Both the position numbers and the translations under genes were made by a program. Source: Novosphingobium pokkalii (GTDB lineage: Bacteria > Pseudomonadota > Alphaproteobacteria > Sphingomonadales > Sphingomonadaceae). Taken from it: a stretch of 64,000 bases of DNA. The notes under the pieces are model-generated. The model had not been told where the DNA came from and made no database searches. It worked only from the letters and a program-made list of their open reading frames with translations. The DNA lies in contig NZ_BMZP01000005.1 of assembly GCF_014652855.1 (NCBI RefSeq), positions 51,550 through 115,549 on the forward strand, read 5' to 3'. Positions 28,820 through 36,995 of this stretch are shown one piece after another. Within the stretch, counting starts at the first letter, position 1. Each line of letters opens with the position of its first letter.

Positions 28820-31546
28820 TCAGAACTTCGTCGTGGCCGAAAGGTAATAGTTGCGGCCGGTGCGGCTGGCCATCTGGAAGACGGCGGCATTCTTGTAATA
28901 GGCGTCTTCGTGGCTGTTGTTGAGGTTGATGACCCCGGCAGTGAAGCTCAGGCTCTTGTTCCAGGTATAGCCCAGCGCCAGGTCCATCTGGGTGCGGGCG
29001 CGAACCACGTGGGTATAGCCATAGCCGGCGAAGAAGCTGTCGGCGTAGTCCTGCTCATAGGAACTGCGGTGGTTGACCGAAAGCCGCACGCTGAAGTGCT
29101 GGTTTTCCCAGTACGGCGTGAGGTTCCAGGTCAGCTTCGACAGGTTGCGCAAGTGGAAGCCATTGCCCAGCGTGACCGCGTCGGGATCGACCACGGTAAT
29201 GTTGCCCGTCACGCCAAAGCCCTTGACCGGCAGGAACTGGTCAAAGCTTTGCGAAACGCCCAGTTCGACCCCGCGAATGTTGATCGTCTCGCTGTCATTG
29301 AGCACGCGGCTGAAGCTGTAGTCCGTGGTGCCATCGGCCGACGTGCATTCCGCCGCCGATCCGGTCAGCGTCACACCGTTGTACGAACCGGGGCAGAAGT
29401 ACGACGTATAGGTGCCGTTCTTGATGCCCTTCCAGAAGCCGGCCAGCGTAATCGCGTTGCCGTTGCCGTAGTAGTATTCAAAGCTGACATCGACCTGGTT
29501 GGCGGTCAGCGGCTTGAGCAACTGCTCGCCATAGGCCACCGAGACATAAGGCCGGCTACCCGAACTCACCCCGGTGGTGATCGTATCGGCCATGATCGTG
29601 TTGGCATTGAGCAGCGGACGCACCAGCACCTTGGCCGCCGCCAGGCGCGCGACGAAGTGCTGCGTCACATCGAGCGAGAGGTTGAGGCTGGGCAGGACGT
29701 TGGAATAGTCCTGGATCGTGTGGGTCACGCCCAGCACCGCGTTGTTGCCGTCCACCTGGTTGCTGGTCACGTTCTGGTGGGTGTGTTCATAGCGCACCCC
29801 CAGGTTGCCGCGCAGGGTCTTGCCGAACAGCGTGGTATCCAGATTGGCCATGAGATAGGCCGCCGGGATATAGCGATCGACGCGATAGGTGTTGGACGGA
29901 TCGGCCGTGGCGGGCACGTCGATGCCATGCTGCGTCAGGGTGGACTGCCAGGTGGCGGCATTGATTGCCAGGAAGCTGCTGGGCAGGCCCGACATCGAAT
30001 TGCCCAGGAAGTTCGACACCAGGTTGCCCGTGGTGGTGATATCGGGGATCCAGGCGTATTCGGGATAGGTCGTCGTGTCTTCCACATCGCCGTCGCGATC
30101 GTGGCGATAGGCGTTGGTGGCAAAGCTTTCGTGGTGGAACTTGGCGCCCAGCACGACCGACTTGAGCAGGCCCTGGCCCAGATCGCGCGTCACGTCGAGT
30201 TGGCCGGCGGCTTCCTTGGCGGTGTCGAAGTGATAGGCGCCATCGACGAAGGCAAACCAGGTGCGGTTGGCCGTTGTATATTGCGCGCCGCTGGTCAGGC
30301 TGCTGATCGACCACTTGACGTTGCTGGGGTTGGTCATGTCCAGCGTGGCCGCGCCCATGCCCACTTCGTCGATCGAGGCCCATTCATAGCGATGCGCGGT
30401 GCCCACGGTGTAGTGGCCGATCGCCTTGATGTGCCAATCGTCCGTGGGGTTCCAGCGCGCGGTCAGGGTATAAGCCTGGGTTTGCAGATCGCGCCGTTCG
30501 AGCTGGTCGTTGTTGTCCATGCCCACGCTGGCCACCGCGATGCTGTCGGCAATGCCGGCCGTGACGTGGTTGACGGTGATGTTGCTGGCGCCGAACTTGC
30601 CGAAGACCAGTTGCTGCGTGTCATACGTGGTATGATCACGCGAGAATTCGCCCTGGAACAGCAAGTCGAACTTTTCGCTGGGGCGATATTCCAGCGCGCC
30701 CGAGGCCATGAGCTGCTCGGTGTTGCGATCGATGCGGCGATAACGCAGGCGGTTGGGCGATTCCACCGTGGAACCGTCGCTGGCCGTCACATCGGTCCAG
30801 CGGTCGATGAACAGATAGTCGCCGCGATCCTGCAACTTCTGGTACCCGAGATTGACCATCACCCCGATGGTGCCATCGGCAAAGCTGTCGACATAGGCGC
30901 CGCCCAGCTTCGGCGTGAACTTGCCGCCGCGATAGGCGGAGTTGTAGCCCTTGGCAGTCAGCGTGAAGCGCGAGCCCTTGTAGTCGAGCGGGTGGACCGT
31001 CTCGATGTTGACCGTGCCGGACAGGCCGCCGGTGTCCATGTCGGCGGTGGGCGACTTGATCACCTGGATGCCGCTGGCCATGTCGGTCTGGATGATGTCG
31101 TAGCGGAAGCCGTCGAGGAAGTCGGCGCTGGCAAAGGTCTGGCCGTTGACCGTGGTGCGGGCATATTGCGCGCCCAGGCCGCGAATGCTGATCGTGGAAC
31201 CGCGCCCGTTGATGTTGGACATCTGCACGCCGGCGATGCGCTGGATCGCCTCGGTAATGTTTTCGGCCGGAAACTTGCCAATGTCTTCAGACGAGATGCC
31301 GTCGGAAATACGGATGTCCTTGCGCTTGGTATCGAGCGCAGACTTGATGCTGGAGCGAAAGCCGGTGACGGTAATGCCCGGCGCTTCCCCGGCCGAGCCA
31401 TCCCCCACCGAGCCATCTGCGGGAAGCGACGCAGGCGCCGCTTCTGCGGCTTGCGCCAGCGCTGGCATAGCCAGGACAAAAAGACCGGCACTGCTGAGCA
31501 GCGCGATTTTGGCGGCAAATTGGTATCTATCGACCAAACGCGTCAT
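28820..31546 (-). CDS. TonB-dependent receptor for N-acetylglucosamine-containing glycans (inferred)
   Basis: 908 residues with a signal peptide (hydrophobic stretch about residues 10-33). The N-terminal sequence has ITVTGFRSSIKSALDTKRKD and SSEDIGKFPAENITEAIQRI, then RGLGAQYARTTVNGQ, then NIETVHPLDYKGSRF. This is the plug subfamily common in Caulobacter, Xanthomonas and sphingomonads beside sugar-utilisation genes. The barrel ends in NYYLSATTKF. Transcription is leftward into GH89 and nagX, and the gene is divergent from nagB. It probably takes up an amino-sugar oligosaccharide or glycopeptide glycan. The assignment to a GlcNAc glycan is from context only. Confidence 0.9.
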   Translation of the reverse strand: MTRLVDRYQFAAKIALLSSAGLFVLAMPALAQAAEAAPASLPADGSVGDGSAGEAPGITVTGFRSSIKSALDTKRKDIRISDGISSEDIGKFPAENITEAIQRIAGVQMSNINGRGSTISIRGLGAQYARTTVNGQTFASADFLDGFRYDIIQTDMASGIQVIKSPTADMDTGGLSGTVNIETVHPLDYKGSRFTLTAKGYNSAYRGGKFTPKLGGAYVDSFADGTIGVMVNLGYQKLQDRGDYLFIDRWTDVTASDGSTVESPNRLRYRRIDRNTEQLMASGALEYRPSEKFDLLFQGEFSRDHTTYDTQQLVFGKFGASNITVNHVTAGIADSIAVASVGMDNNDQLERRDLQTQAYTLTARWNPTDDWHIKAIGHYTVGTAHRYEWASIDEVGMGAATLDMTNPSNVKWSISSLTSGAQYTTANRTWFAFVDGAYHFDTAKEAAGQLDVTRDLGQGLLKSVVLGAKFHHESFATNAYRHDRDGDVEDTTTYPEYAWIPDITTTGNLVSNFLGNSMSGLPSSFLAINAATWQSTLTQHGIDVPATADPSNTYRVDRYIPAAYLMANLDTTLFGKTLRGNLGVRYEHTHQNVTSNQVDGNNAVLGVTHTIQDYSNVLPSLNLSLDVTQHFVARLAAAKVLVRPLLNANTIMADTITTGVSSGSRPYVSVAYGEQLLKPLTANQVDVSFEYYYGNGNAITLAGFWKGIKNGTYTSYFCPGSYNGVTLTGSAAECTSADGTTDYSFSRVLNDSETINIRGVELGVSQSFDQFLPVKGFGVTGNITVVDPDAVTLGNGFHLRNLSKLTWNLTPYWENQHFSVRLSVNHRSSYEQDYADSFFAGYGYTHVVRARTQMDLALGYTWNKSLSFTAGVINLNNSHEDAYYKNAAVFQMASRTGRNYYLSATTKF

Positions 31547-32173
31547 GAAACAAACCCCCTCATAAAATGTGCCTTGAAGGCCCGCTCCATGCCGGGCCTG
31601 GTACCGAACACGATCCCCCCTGTTGGGGTGTTGAGACGAAACTCACGTCGTTTTGATACCATTGTCAAGCGCAATATATGACAAAACCTGTCTCAGCGGC
31701 CCAAGTTTTGTATTGACCTTGATGCAAGCGCCACTTGATTGGCCAGACCGCGAAACGCAAAATTCGCTCTACGCAGGAATAGGTTTATCGGCCAAAATCA
31801 GCAGTCTAAACACTGATTAAAGACGATTTTTTGACGGCACAAGAGGGATGGCCACAACAGGCTGTCGAGCAAGCCAGCCCGACTCAGAAAAATTTTACCA
31901 AACCAATCTAGACTTGTTTGGCCTTACCAACCATCATCCATCTGACAGGCCGATCGCGAATCACTGCAAGTTCGAAAAAATACCTATTTGCTACCATTGC
32001 ATCCATTCGTCCGGCATGTATAACCAACCCGTCCTGCCAGGCCGCAGCATGCCCTCGCTCGCCACCCACGCCGTGGTATCGCAAAGGGATTGCCGGGGCA
32101 CGCCCGCAGGACACGCGACGCAGCACGATCCTATCGTTAAACCAACCCGAAAGGTTATTGCGTGGAGGCCAAG
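31547..32173. promoter_or_regulatory. Long divergent regulatory region between TonB receptor and nagB
   Basis: 627 bp, clearly AT-richer than the genes around it. I see no convincing small gene; a possible 109-codon frame lacks protein-like composition. It should contain the receptor promoter (left) and the nag operon promoter (right). The clearest element is the TTGTCA/TGACAA inverted repeat at 31662-31684. The octamer TACCATTG occurs at 31657-31664 and again around 31994-32001, which may be chance. The length leaves room for several operators or a leader RNA, but no fold is evident by eye. Confidence 0.45.
31662..31684. promoter_or_regulatory. Candidate operator: TTGTCA-N11-TGACAA inverted repeat
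   Basis: Perfect 6-bp arms with 11 bp between them, in AT-rich sequence about 115 bp upstream of the TonB receptor start. On the minus strand the right-hand arm forms a TTGACA hexamer that could serve as a -35 element. The TGACA arms resemble those of the LacI-type elements at 14135-14162. No nag regulator gene is present in the window, so the binding protein is unknown. Confidence 0.35.
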
Positions 32174-33262
32174 TTGATCACGCCCTCGAGTTCACCTGAC
32201 ACGGGCGCTGCTGCCACCGCCACTTGGATGCATCGCGAAGCGGCCGAGGCCGGCGCGGCCGTGGCACGGTTCATGGCGCACAATGTCCAGGCCCTGGCCG
32301 ATCTTGGCGCGCGGCTGCGGGCAGCGCCCCCCGCGCTGGTGCTGACCTGTGCGCGCGGCTCGTCGGACCATGCCGCCACGTATGCCAAGTACATGATCGA
32401 GACCCTGCTGGGCGTGCCCACGGCTTCGGCAGCGTTTTCCACCGTCTCGCTCTATGACGCGCCGCTGCGCGCGGATGGCGCCAACCCGCCGCTGTGCATC
32501 GCCATCTCGCAATCGGGCCACAGCCCGGACATGCTCGCCACGGTGGAACGCTACAAGGCGTCGGGCGCGATGGTCGTGGCTCTGGTCAACAACGACCAGT
32601 CGCCGCTGGCGCAATTGGCCGACGTGCCCCTGCCGCTCTGCGCAGGGCCGGAAATCTCGGTGGCGGCAACCAAATCGTTCATCACCTCGCTCGCCGGTAT
32701 CGCCGCACTGGTCGCCGCGTGGAGCCAGGATGAGGCGCTGACCGCAGCCCTGCCTGGCCTGCCTGTCGCGCTCGACCAGAGTTTTGCCCTCGATTGGCAG
32801 GCGGCGCAGGCCGGCCTGCAAGAGGCCACCAACCTGTTCCTGATCAGCCGTGGCTATGGCCTGTCGATCGCCCAGGAAGCCGCGCTCAAGCTCAAGGAAA
32901 CCAGCGGGTTGCATGGCGAGGCGTTCAGCTCCGCCGAAGTCCGCCACGGCCCCATGGCGATCGTCCGCGATGGCTTCCCGGTGCTCGGCTTCGACATCGG
33001 CGGCCAGGCCGGGGCCGACGTGCGCCAGGTCTGCGCCGACTTTGCCGAGCGCGGCGCGCAGGTCTTCCTCGCCACGGCGGAGCCGGACGCCGTTGCCGCT
33101 GCTCCTGGCCTGACGCTGCTGCCTGCCCTGGCGGCGGACGAGGCGATTGCGCCGCTGCTGCGCATCGCGAGCTTCTATCGCATGGTCAATGCGCTATCCC
33201 TGTCGCGCGGGTTCAACCCTGACGAGCCCCCGTTCCTGGCGAAAGTGACGCGCACGCGATGA
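32174..33262 (+). CDS. Glucosamine-6-phosphate deaminase, SIS-domain type (NagB-II)
   Basis: About 362 residues with two SIS domains, as in the isomerase half of GlmS but without the glutaminase. Motifs: MHREAAEAGAAVARFMAHN at the start, VLTCARGSSDHAATYAKYMIE, AISQSGHSPDMLATVERY, ISVAATKSFITSLAG, then ALKLKETSGLHGEAFSSAEV and RHGP. It converts GlcN-6-P to fructose-6-P and ammonia and replaces the classical NagB. The start is uncertain: TTG 32174 has GGAGG 5 nt upstream and is chosen here, GTG 32162 has only AAAGG, and ATG 32228 coincides with the conserved MHRE. The stop overlaps nagA by 4 nt. Confidence 0.9.
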   Translation: MITPSSSPDTGAAATATWMHREAAEAGAAVARFMAHNVQALADLGARLRAAPPALVLTCARGSSDHAATYAKYMIETLLGVPTASAAFSTVSLYDAPLRADGANPPLCIAISQSGHSPDMLATVERYKASGAMVVALVNNDQSPLAQLADVPLPLCAGPEISVAATKSFITSLAGIAALVAAWSQDEALTAALPGLPVALDQSFALDWQAAQAGLQEATNLFLISRGYGLSIAQEAALKLKETSGLHGEAFSSAEVRHGPMAIVRDGFPVLGFDIGGQAGADVRQVCADFAERGAQVFLATAEPDAVAAAPGLTLLPALAADEAIAPLLRIASFYRMVNALSLSRGFNPDEPPFLAKVTRTR

Positions 33263-34401
33263 CGGTCCTGGCCTTTACCAACGGGCACATCCTGCTGGGC
33301 GACACCACGGCCAACGCCGCCCAGTTCACGCTCGACAACGGACGCATTGCCGCGATCGATGCCACCGGCTCGCTGTCCCCGGACGTCGCCCCGATCGATC
33401 TGGCGGGTGGCTGGCTGCTGCCCGGCTTCGTCGACAGCCAGGTCAACGGCGGTGGCGGCGCGTTGCTCAACAACGCGATCACCGTGGCGGCGCTGGAAAC
33501 GATCGCCCGCGCCCATGCCCGCTTTGGCACGACCACGCTGATGCCAACGCTGATCACCGACACGCCGGCGGCCATCTCGGCCGCGCTCGACGTGGTGGAC
33601 ATGGCGATTGCCCAGGGCATGCCCGGCATTGCCGGCCTGCACATCGAAGGGCCGTTCATCAACGCGGTGCGCAAGGGCATTCACGATCCCGCGCTGATCC
33701 GCCGGCTTGATGAGGATCTGCTGGCGCAGCTGTGCCGCCCCCGGCGCGGCAAGGTGATGCTGACCATCGCGCCCGAGCAGGTGGACCCGGCTGGCCTGGC
33801 GCGCCTGCGCGCGGCAGGCGTGATCGTCAGCGCCGGCCACACCAATGCCACGTTTGCGGAGGCGCAGGCCGGCTTTGCCGGCGGCGTGACCGGGGTGACC
33901 CACCTGTTCAACGCCATGTCGCCGTTGCAGCACCGCGCGCCGGGCATGGTCGGCGCCGCGCTGCTCGACGATGCGGTGTGGTGCGGGATCATTGCCGATG
34001 GCGTGCATGTGGCCGCCCCGGCGCTGGAAATCGCGCTGCGCATGAAAGGCGTCGATCGCCTGATGCTGGTGACCGATGCCATGCCCAGCGTGGGCATGAG
34101 CGACGGTTCGTTCCTGCTCAACGGGCGGACGATCACCGTGACCGATGGCGTCTGCCAGGACGAAAACGGCACGCTCGCCGGCTCCAGCTTGGATATGGCC
34201 GGCGCCGTGCGCAACATGGTGGCCCTGACCAGCGCCGACGTGGCCATGGCCAGCCGCATGGCCAGCCACACTCCGGCCGCGTTCCTCGGGCTGGATGCCG
34301 AGATCGGCACGCTTACCCAGGGACGGCGGGCAGACATGGTGTGGCTGGATGCGGCGCTGCAACCCGTGCAATGCTGGATCGGCGGAACCACGATGATCTG
34401 A
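33259..34401 (+). CDS. nagA: N-acetylglucosamine-6-phosphate deacetylase NagA
   Basis: 380 residues of the amidohydrolase superfamily. It shows GGWLLPGFVDSQVNGGGG, HIEGPFINAVRKGIHDP with the metal-binding Glu, VSAGHTNATFAEAQAGFAGG and GVTHLFNAMSPLQHRAPG with the metal-binding histidines, a GIIADGVHVA segment, and LVTDAMPSVGMSDGSF with the catalytic Asp. It removes acetate from GlcNAc-6-P produced by the PTS. ATG 33259 is in an ATGA overlap with the deaminase gene, and the PTS genes follow 53 bp downstream. Confidence 0.96.
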   Translation: MTVLAFTNGHILLGDTTANAAQFTLDNGRIAAIDATGSLSPDVAPIDLAGGWLLPGFVDSQVNGGGGALLNNAITVAALETIARAHARFGTTTLMPTLITDTPAAISAALDVVDMAIAQGMPGIAGLHIEGPFINAVRKGIHDPALIRRLDEDLLAQLCRPRRGKVMLTIAPEQVDPAGLARLRAAGVIVSAGHTNATFAEAQAGFAGGVTGVTHLFNAMSPLQHRAPGMVGAALLDDAVWCGIIADGVHVAAPALEIALRMKGVDRLMLVTDAMPSVGMSDGSFLLNGRTITVTDGVCQDENGTLAGSSLDMAGAVRNMVALTSADVAMASRMASHTPAAFLGLDAEIGTLTQGRRADMVWLDAALQPVQCWIGGTTMI

Positions 34402-34454
34402 CTTGTCCCTTGCCCACCCGTGATAGCGACGCCTGAAGAAAGCCGATCCTGCCG

Positions 34455-36995
34455 ATGTCCAGCCTGATCCTTGCCGCGCCGTTCGATGGCTGGCTCTCTC
34501 CGCTCGACGACGTGCCCGATGCCGTGTTCGCGCAGCGCCTGCTGGGCGATGGCGTGGCGATCGATCCGCTGGACGGCACGCTGCACGCCCCGGCAGCGGG
34601 CACGGTGGTTTCGCTCCACGCCGCCGGTCATGCGATCACGCTGCGCCTGGACGGGGGGGTGGAAGTGCTGATGCACATCGGGCTGGAAACGGTACGCCTG
34701 GGCGGTGAAGGTTTCGTGGCCCATGTTCGCGCCGGGGATCGCGTGGTCGCCGGCCAGCCGCTGATCACGGTGGACCTGGGCGCCGTTGCCCCGCGCGTCA
34801 AAAGCCTGGTGACGCCGATCGTGTTGACCGAAACGGCGGGCCATGCGGTGATCGAGCAGGCCGCGCCGGGCCGCATCACGCGCGGCGCGCCGCTGCTGGT
34901 GCTGGCCCCCGCCGCCACGAAGGCCGACAGCAAGGCCCAGGCCTTTGTGCCAGCCGCGCAAGTGACCTTGCGCCTGCCGCTGGCGCACGGGCTCCACGCT
35001 CGCCCGGCCGCACGGCTGGCCGAGCTGGCGCGCAGCTATGACGCCGATGTGCGGATCGTGCCTGCCGCCACGCCCGATGCCGCGCCGTGCCGCCTGCGCA
35101 GCCCCAGCGCGATCATGGCGCTCGGCCTGCGCCACGGCGATGCGATGATCGTGATGGCCAGCGGCCCGGCAGCCCAGGCGGCGATCGATGCGCTCGCCGA
35201 TCTGATCGAGACCGGCATGGGCGAACTGCGCCCGCTGGACCAGGCGCCCGCTCCGGCGGCAGCACCTGCCCCGGCGGCCACCGTTCCATCTGCTCCGCTG
35301 CAAACCGGCGACCGGCTGATCGCGGTCACGGCCGCCGCCGGCTATGCCATCGGCCAGGCCGCCTGGCTCGAACGCCCCGAACCGCCGCGCGCAGAGGCAA
35401 GCGACGGAGCAGCGGCCGAACGCGCCCGCTTTGCCCAGGGCCGCGCTGCGCTCGCCGCCGATCTCGATGGCCGCGCGCAAGCCCAGGAGGGCAGCGAACA
35501 GGCCGGCATCCTGATCGCGCATCGCCAGTTGCTGGACGACGAGGACATTCTCGACGCGGTCGACGACGGCATTGCGCGGGGCGAGAGCGCCAGCCAAGCC
35601 TGGCACGCGGTAATGCAGGCCCGCGCCGCCGCGCTGCGCGCCGCGCCCGATCCGCACATTGCCCAGCGGGCCGACGATTTCGTCGATCTGGAATGGCAGT
35701 TGCAGTGGCACCTGGCCGGCCAGACGCCGCCGCCCGTGGCCTTGCCCGATGCGGCTATCGTCATCGCCCGCGATCTCGTTCCTTCGCAAGTTGCCGCGCT
35801 TTCTGCCGGGCAGGTTGCCGGGCTGGTCACCGCGCAAGGCGGCCCCACGTCGCACGTGGCGATCATCGCGGCCAGCAAGGGCATTCCCGCCCTGGTCGCC
35901 GCCGGCCCGCGCGTGCTGTCGATCGCGCCCGGCACGCCGCTACTGCTCGATGCCACCGGCGGCATGCTGACAGTCGATCCCGACGCGACCACCTGGGCTG
36001 CCGCCCAAGTCGAGGCCGACCGCCGCGCCGCGCGCAAGGCCGCCGCACAGGCCGCTGCCGGTGAAGAAGGCCGCACCCGCGATGGCTTGCGCATCGAAGT
36101 CTGCGCCAACCTGGGCAAGCGCAGCGAAGCCGCACCCGCCGTGGCCTCCGGGGCCGAAGGCTGCGGCCTGCTGCGCACCGAGTTCCTGTTCCTCGACCGC
36201 GCCAGCGCGCCCAGCGAAGACGAGCAGGCCGAAGACTATACTGCGATTGCCCAGGCGCTCGATGGCCGCCCCCTGATCATCCGTCTGCTCGATATCGGGG
36301 GCGACAAGCCCGCGCCCTATCTGCCGATCCCGGCCGAGGAAAACCCGGCACTGGGTCTGCGCGGCATTCGCGTGGGGCTGGCCCAGCGCGAGATGCTGGT
36401 GCCGCAATTGCGCGCCGTGCTGCGTGCCGGGGCGCATGGGCCTGTCAAGGTGATGGCGCCGATGATCGCGCGGGTGGACGAATTGCGCAGCGTGCGCGCC
36501 GCGCTCACGGCCGAAGCGGCCAGCCTGGGCCTGCCCATGGTGCCGCTGGGCGTGATGGTGGAAACCCCGGCGGCGGCCGTCATGGCCGATGCGCTGGCGG
36601 CCGAATGCGATTTCCTGTCGATCGGCACCAACGATCTCACGCAATATGCCCTCGCCATGGATCGCGGCAACCCTGCCGTCGCCGGCAGCATCGACGGGCT
36701 GGACCCGGCCGTGCTGCGCCTGATCGGGTTGTGCTGTGAAGGGGCGGAAAGCCACGGCAAGTGGGTGGGCGTTTGCGGCGGCCTTGCGTCCGATCCGCTC
36801 GCCGTGCCGATCCTGATCGGCCTGGGCGTGACCGAGCTTTCGGCCGCGCCGGCCATGGTGCCGGAAATCAAGGCGCTGGTGCGCGCGCTGTCCAGCCAGG
36901 ATTGCCGCGCCCTGGCGCTCGAAGTGCTCCAGGTTTCCACGGCGGCGCAAGTGCGCGTGCTGGCAACACAGATGATCGAGGGAGTGGGCCGGTGA
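34455..36995 (+). CDS. nagF: PTS multiphosphoryl transfer protein EIIA-HPr-EI (FPr type, NagF)
   Basis: 846 residues. Residues 1-155 are a glucose-type EIIA, with the phospho-histidine in VLMHIGLETV (His74). HPr follows (about 170-265), with GLHARPA holding its histidine. The EI domain begins after an Ala/Pro linker and has GGPTSHVAIIAASKGIPALV (phospho-His), LRTEFLFLDR and GVMVETPAA, then FLSIGTNDLTQYALAMDR (PEP-binding). One chain thus carries phosphate from PEP to the EIICB protein encoded next. The stop overlaps the nagE start by 4 nt (GTGA). This layout is known from Caulobacter- and Xanthomonas-type nag loci. Confidence 0.95.
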   Translation: MSSLILAAPFDGWLSPLDDVPDAVFAQRLLGDGVAIDPLDGTLHAPAAGTVVSLHAAGHAITLRLDGGVEVLMHIGLETVRLGGEGFVAHVRAGDRVVAGQPLITVDLGAVAPRVKSLVTPIVLTETAGHAVIEQAAPGRITRGAPLLVLAPAATKADSKAQAFVPAAQVTLRLPLAHGLHARPAARLAELARSYDADVRIVPAATPDAAPCRLRSPSAIMALGLRHGDAMIVMASGPAAQAAIDALADLIETGMGELRPLDQAPAPAAAPAPAATVPSAPLQTGDRLIAVTAAAGYAIGQAAWLERPEPPRAEASDGAAAERARFAQGRAALAADLDGRAQAQEGSEQAGILIAHRQLLDDEDILDAVDDGIARGESASQAWHAVMQARAAALRAAPDPHIAQRADDFVDLEWQLQWHLAGQTPPPVALPDAAIVIARDLVPSQVAALSAGQVAGLVTAQGGPTSHVAIIAASKGIPALVAAGPRVLSIAPGTPLLLDATGGMLTVDPDATTWAAAQVEADRRAARKAAAQAAAGEEGRTRDGLRIEVCANLGKRSEAAPAVASGAEGCGLLRTEFLFLDRASAPSEDEQAEDYTAIAQALDGRPLIIRLLDIGGDKPAPYLPIPAEENPALGLRGIRVGLAQREMLVPQLRAVLRAGAHGPVKVMAPMIARVDELRSVRAALTAEAASLGLPMVPLGVMVETPAAAVMADALAAECDFLSIGTNDLTQYALAMDRGNPAVAGSIDGLDPAVLRLIGLCCEGAESHGKWVGVCGGLASDPLAVPILIGLGVTELSAAPAMVPEIKALVRALSSQDCRALALEVLQVSTAAQVRVLATQMIEGVGR

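Noticed and set aside
31848..32177. A 109-codon frame in the long region before nagB
   Set aside because: No ribosome binding site, no recognisable motif and random-looking composition; it also runs into the nagB start region.
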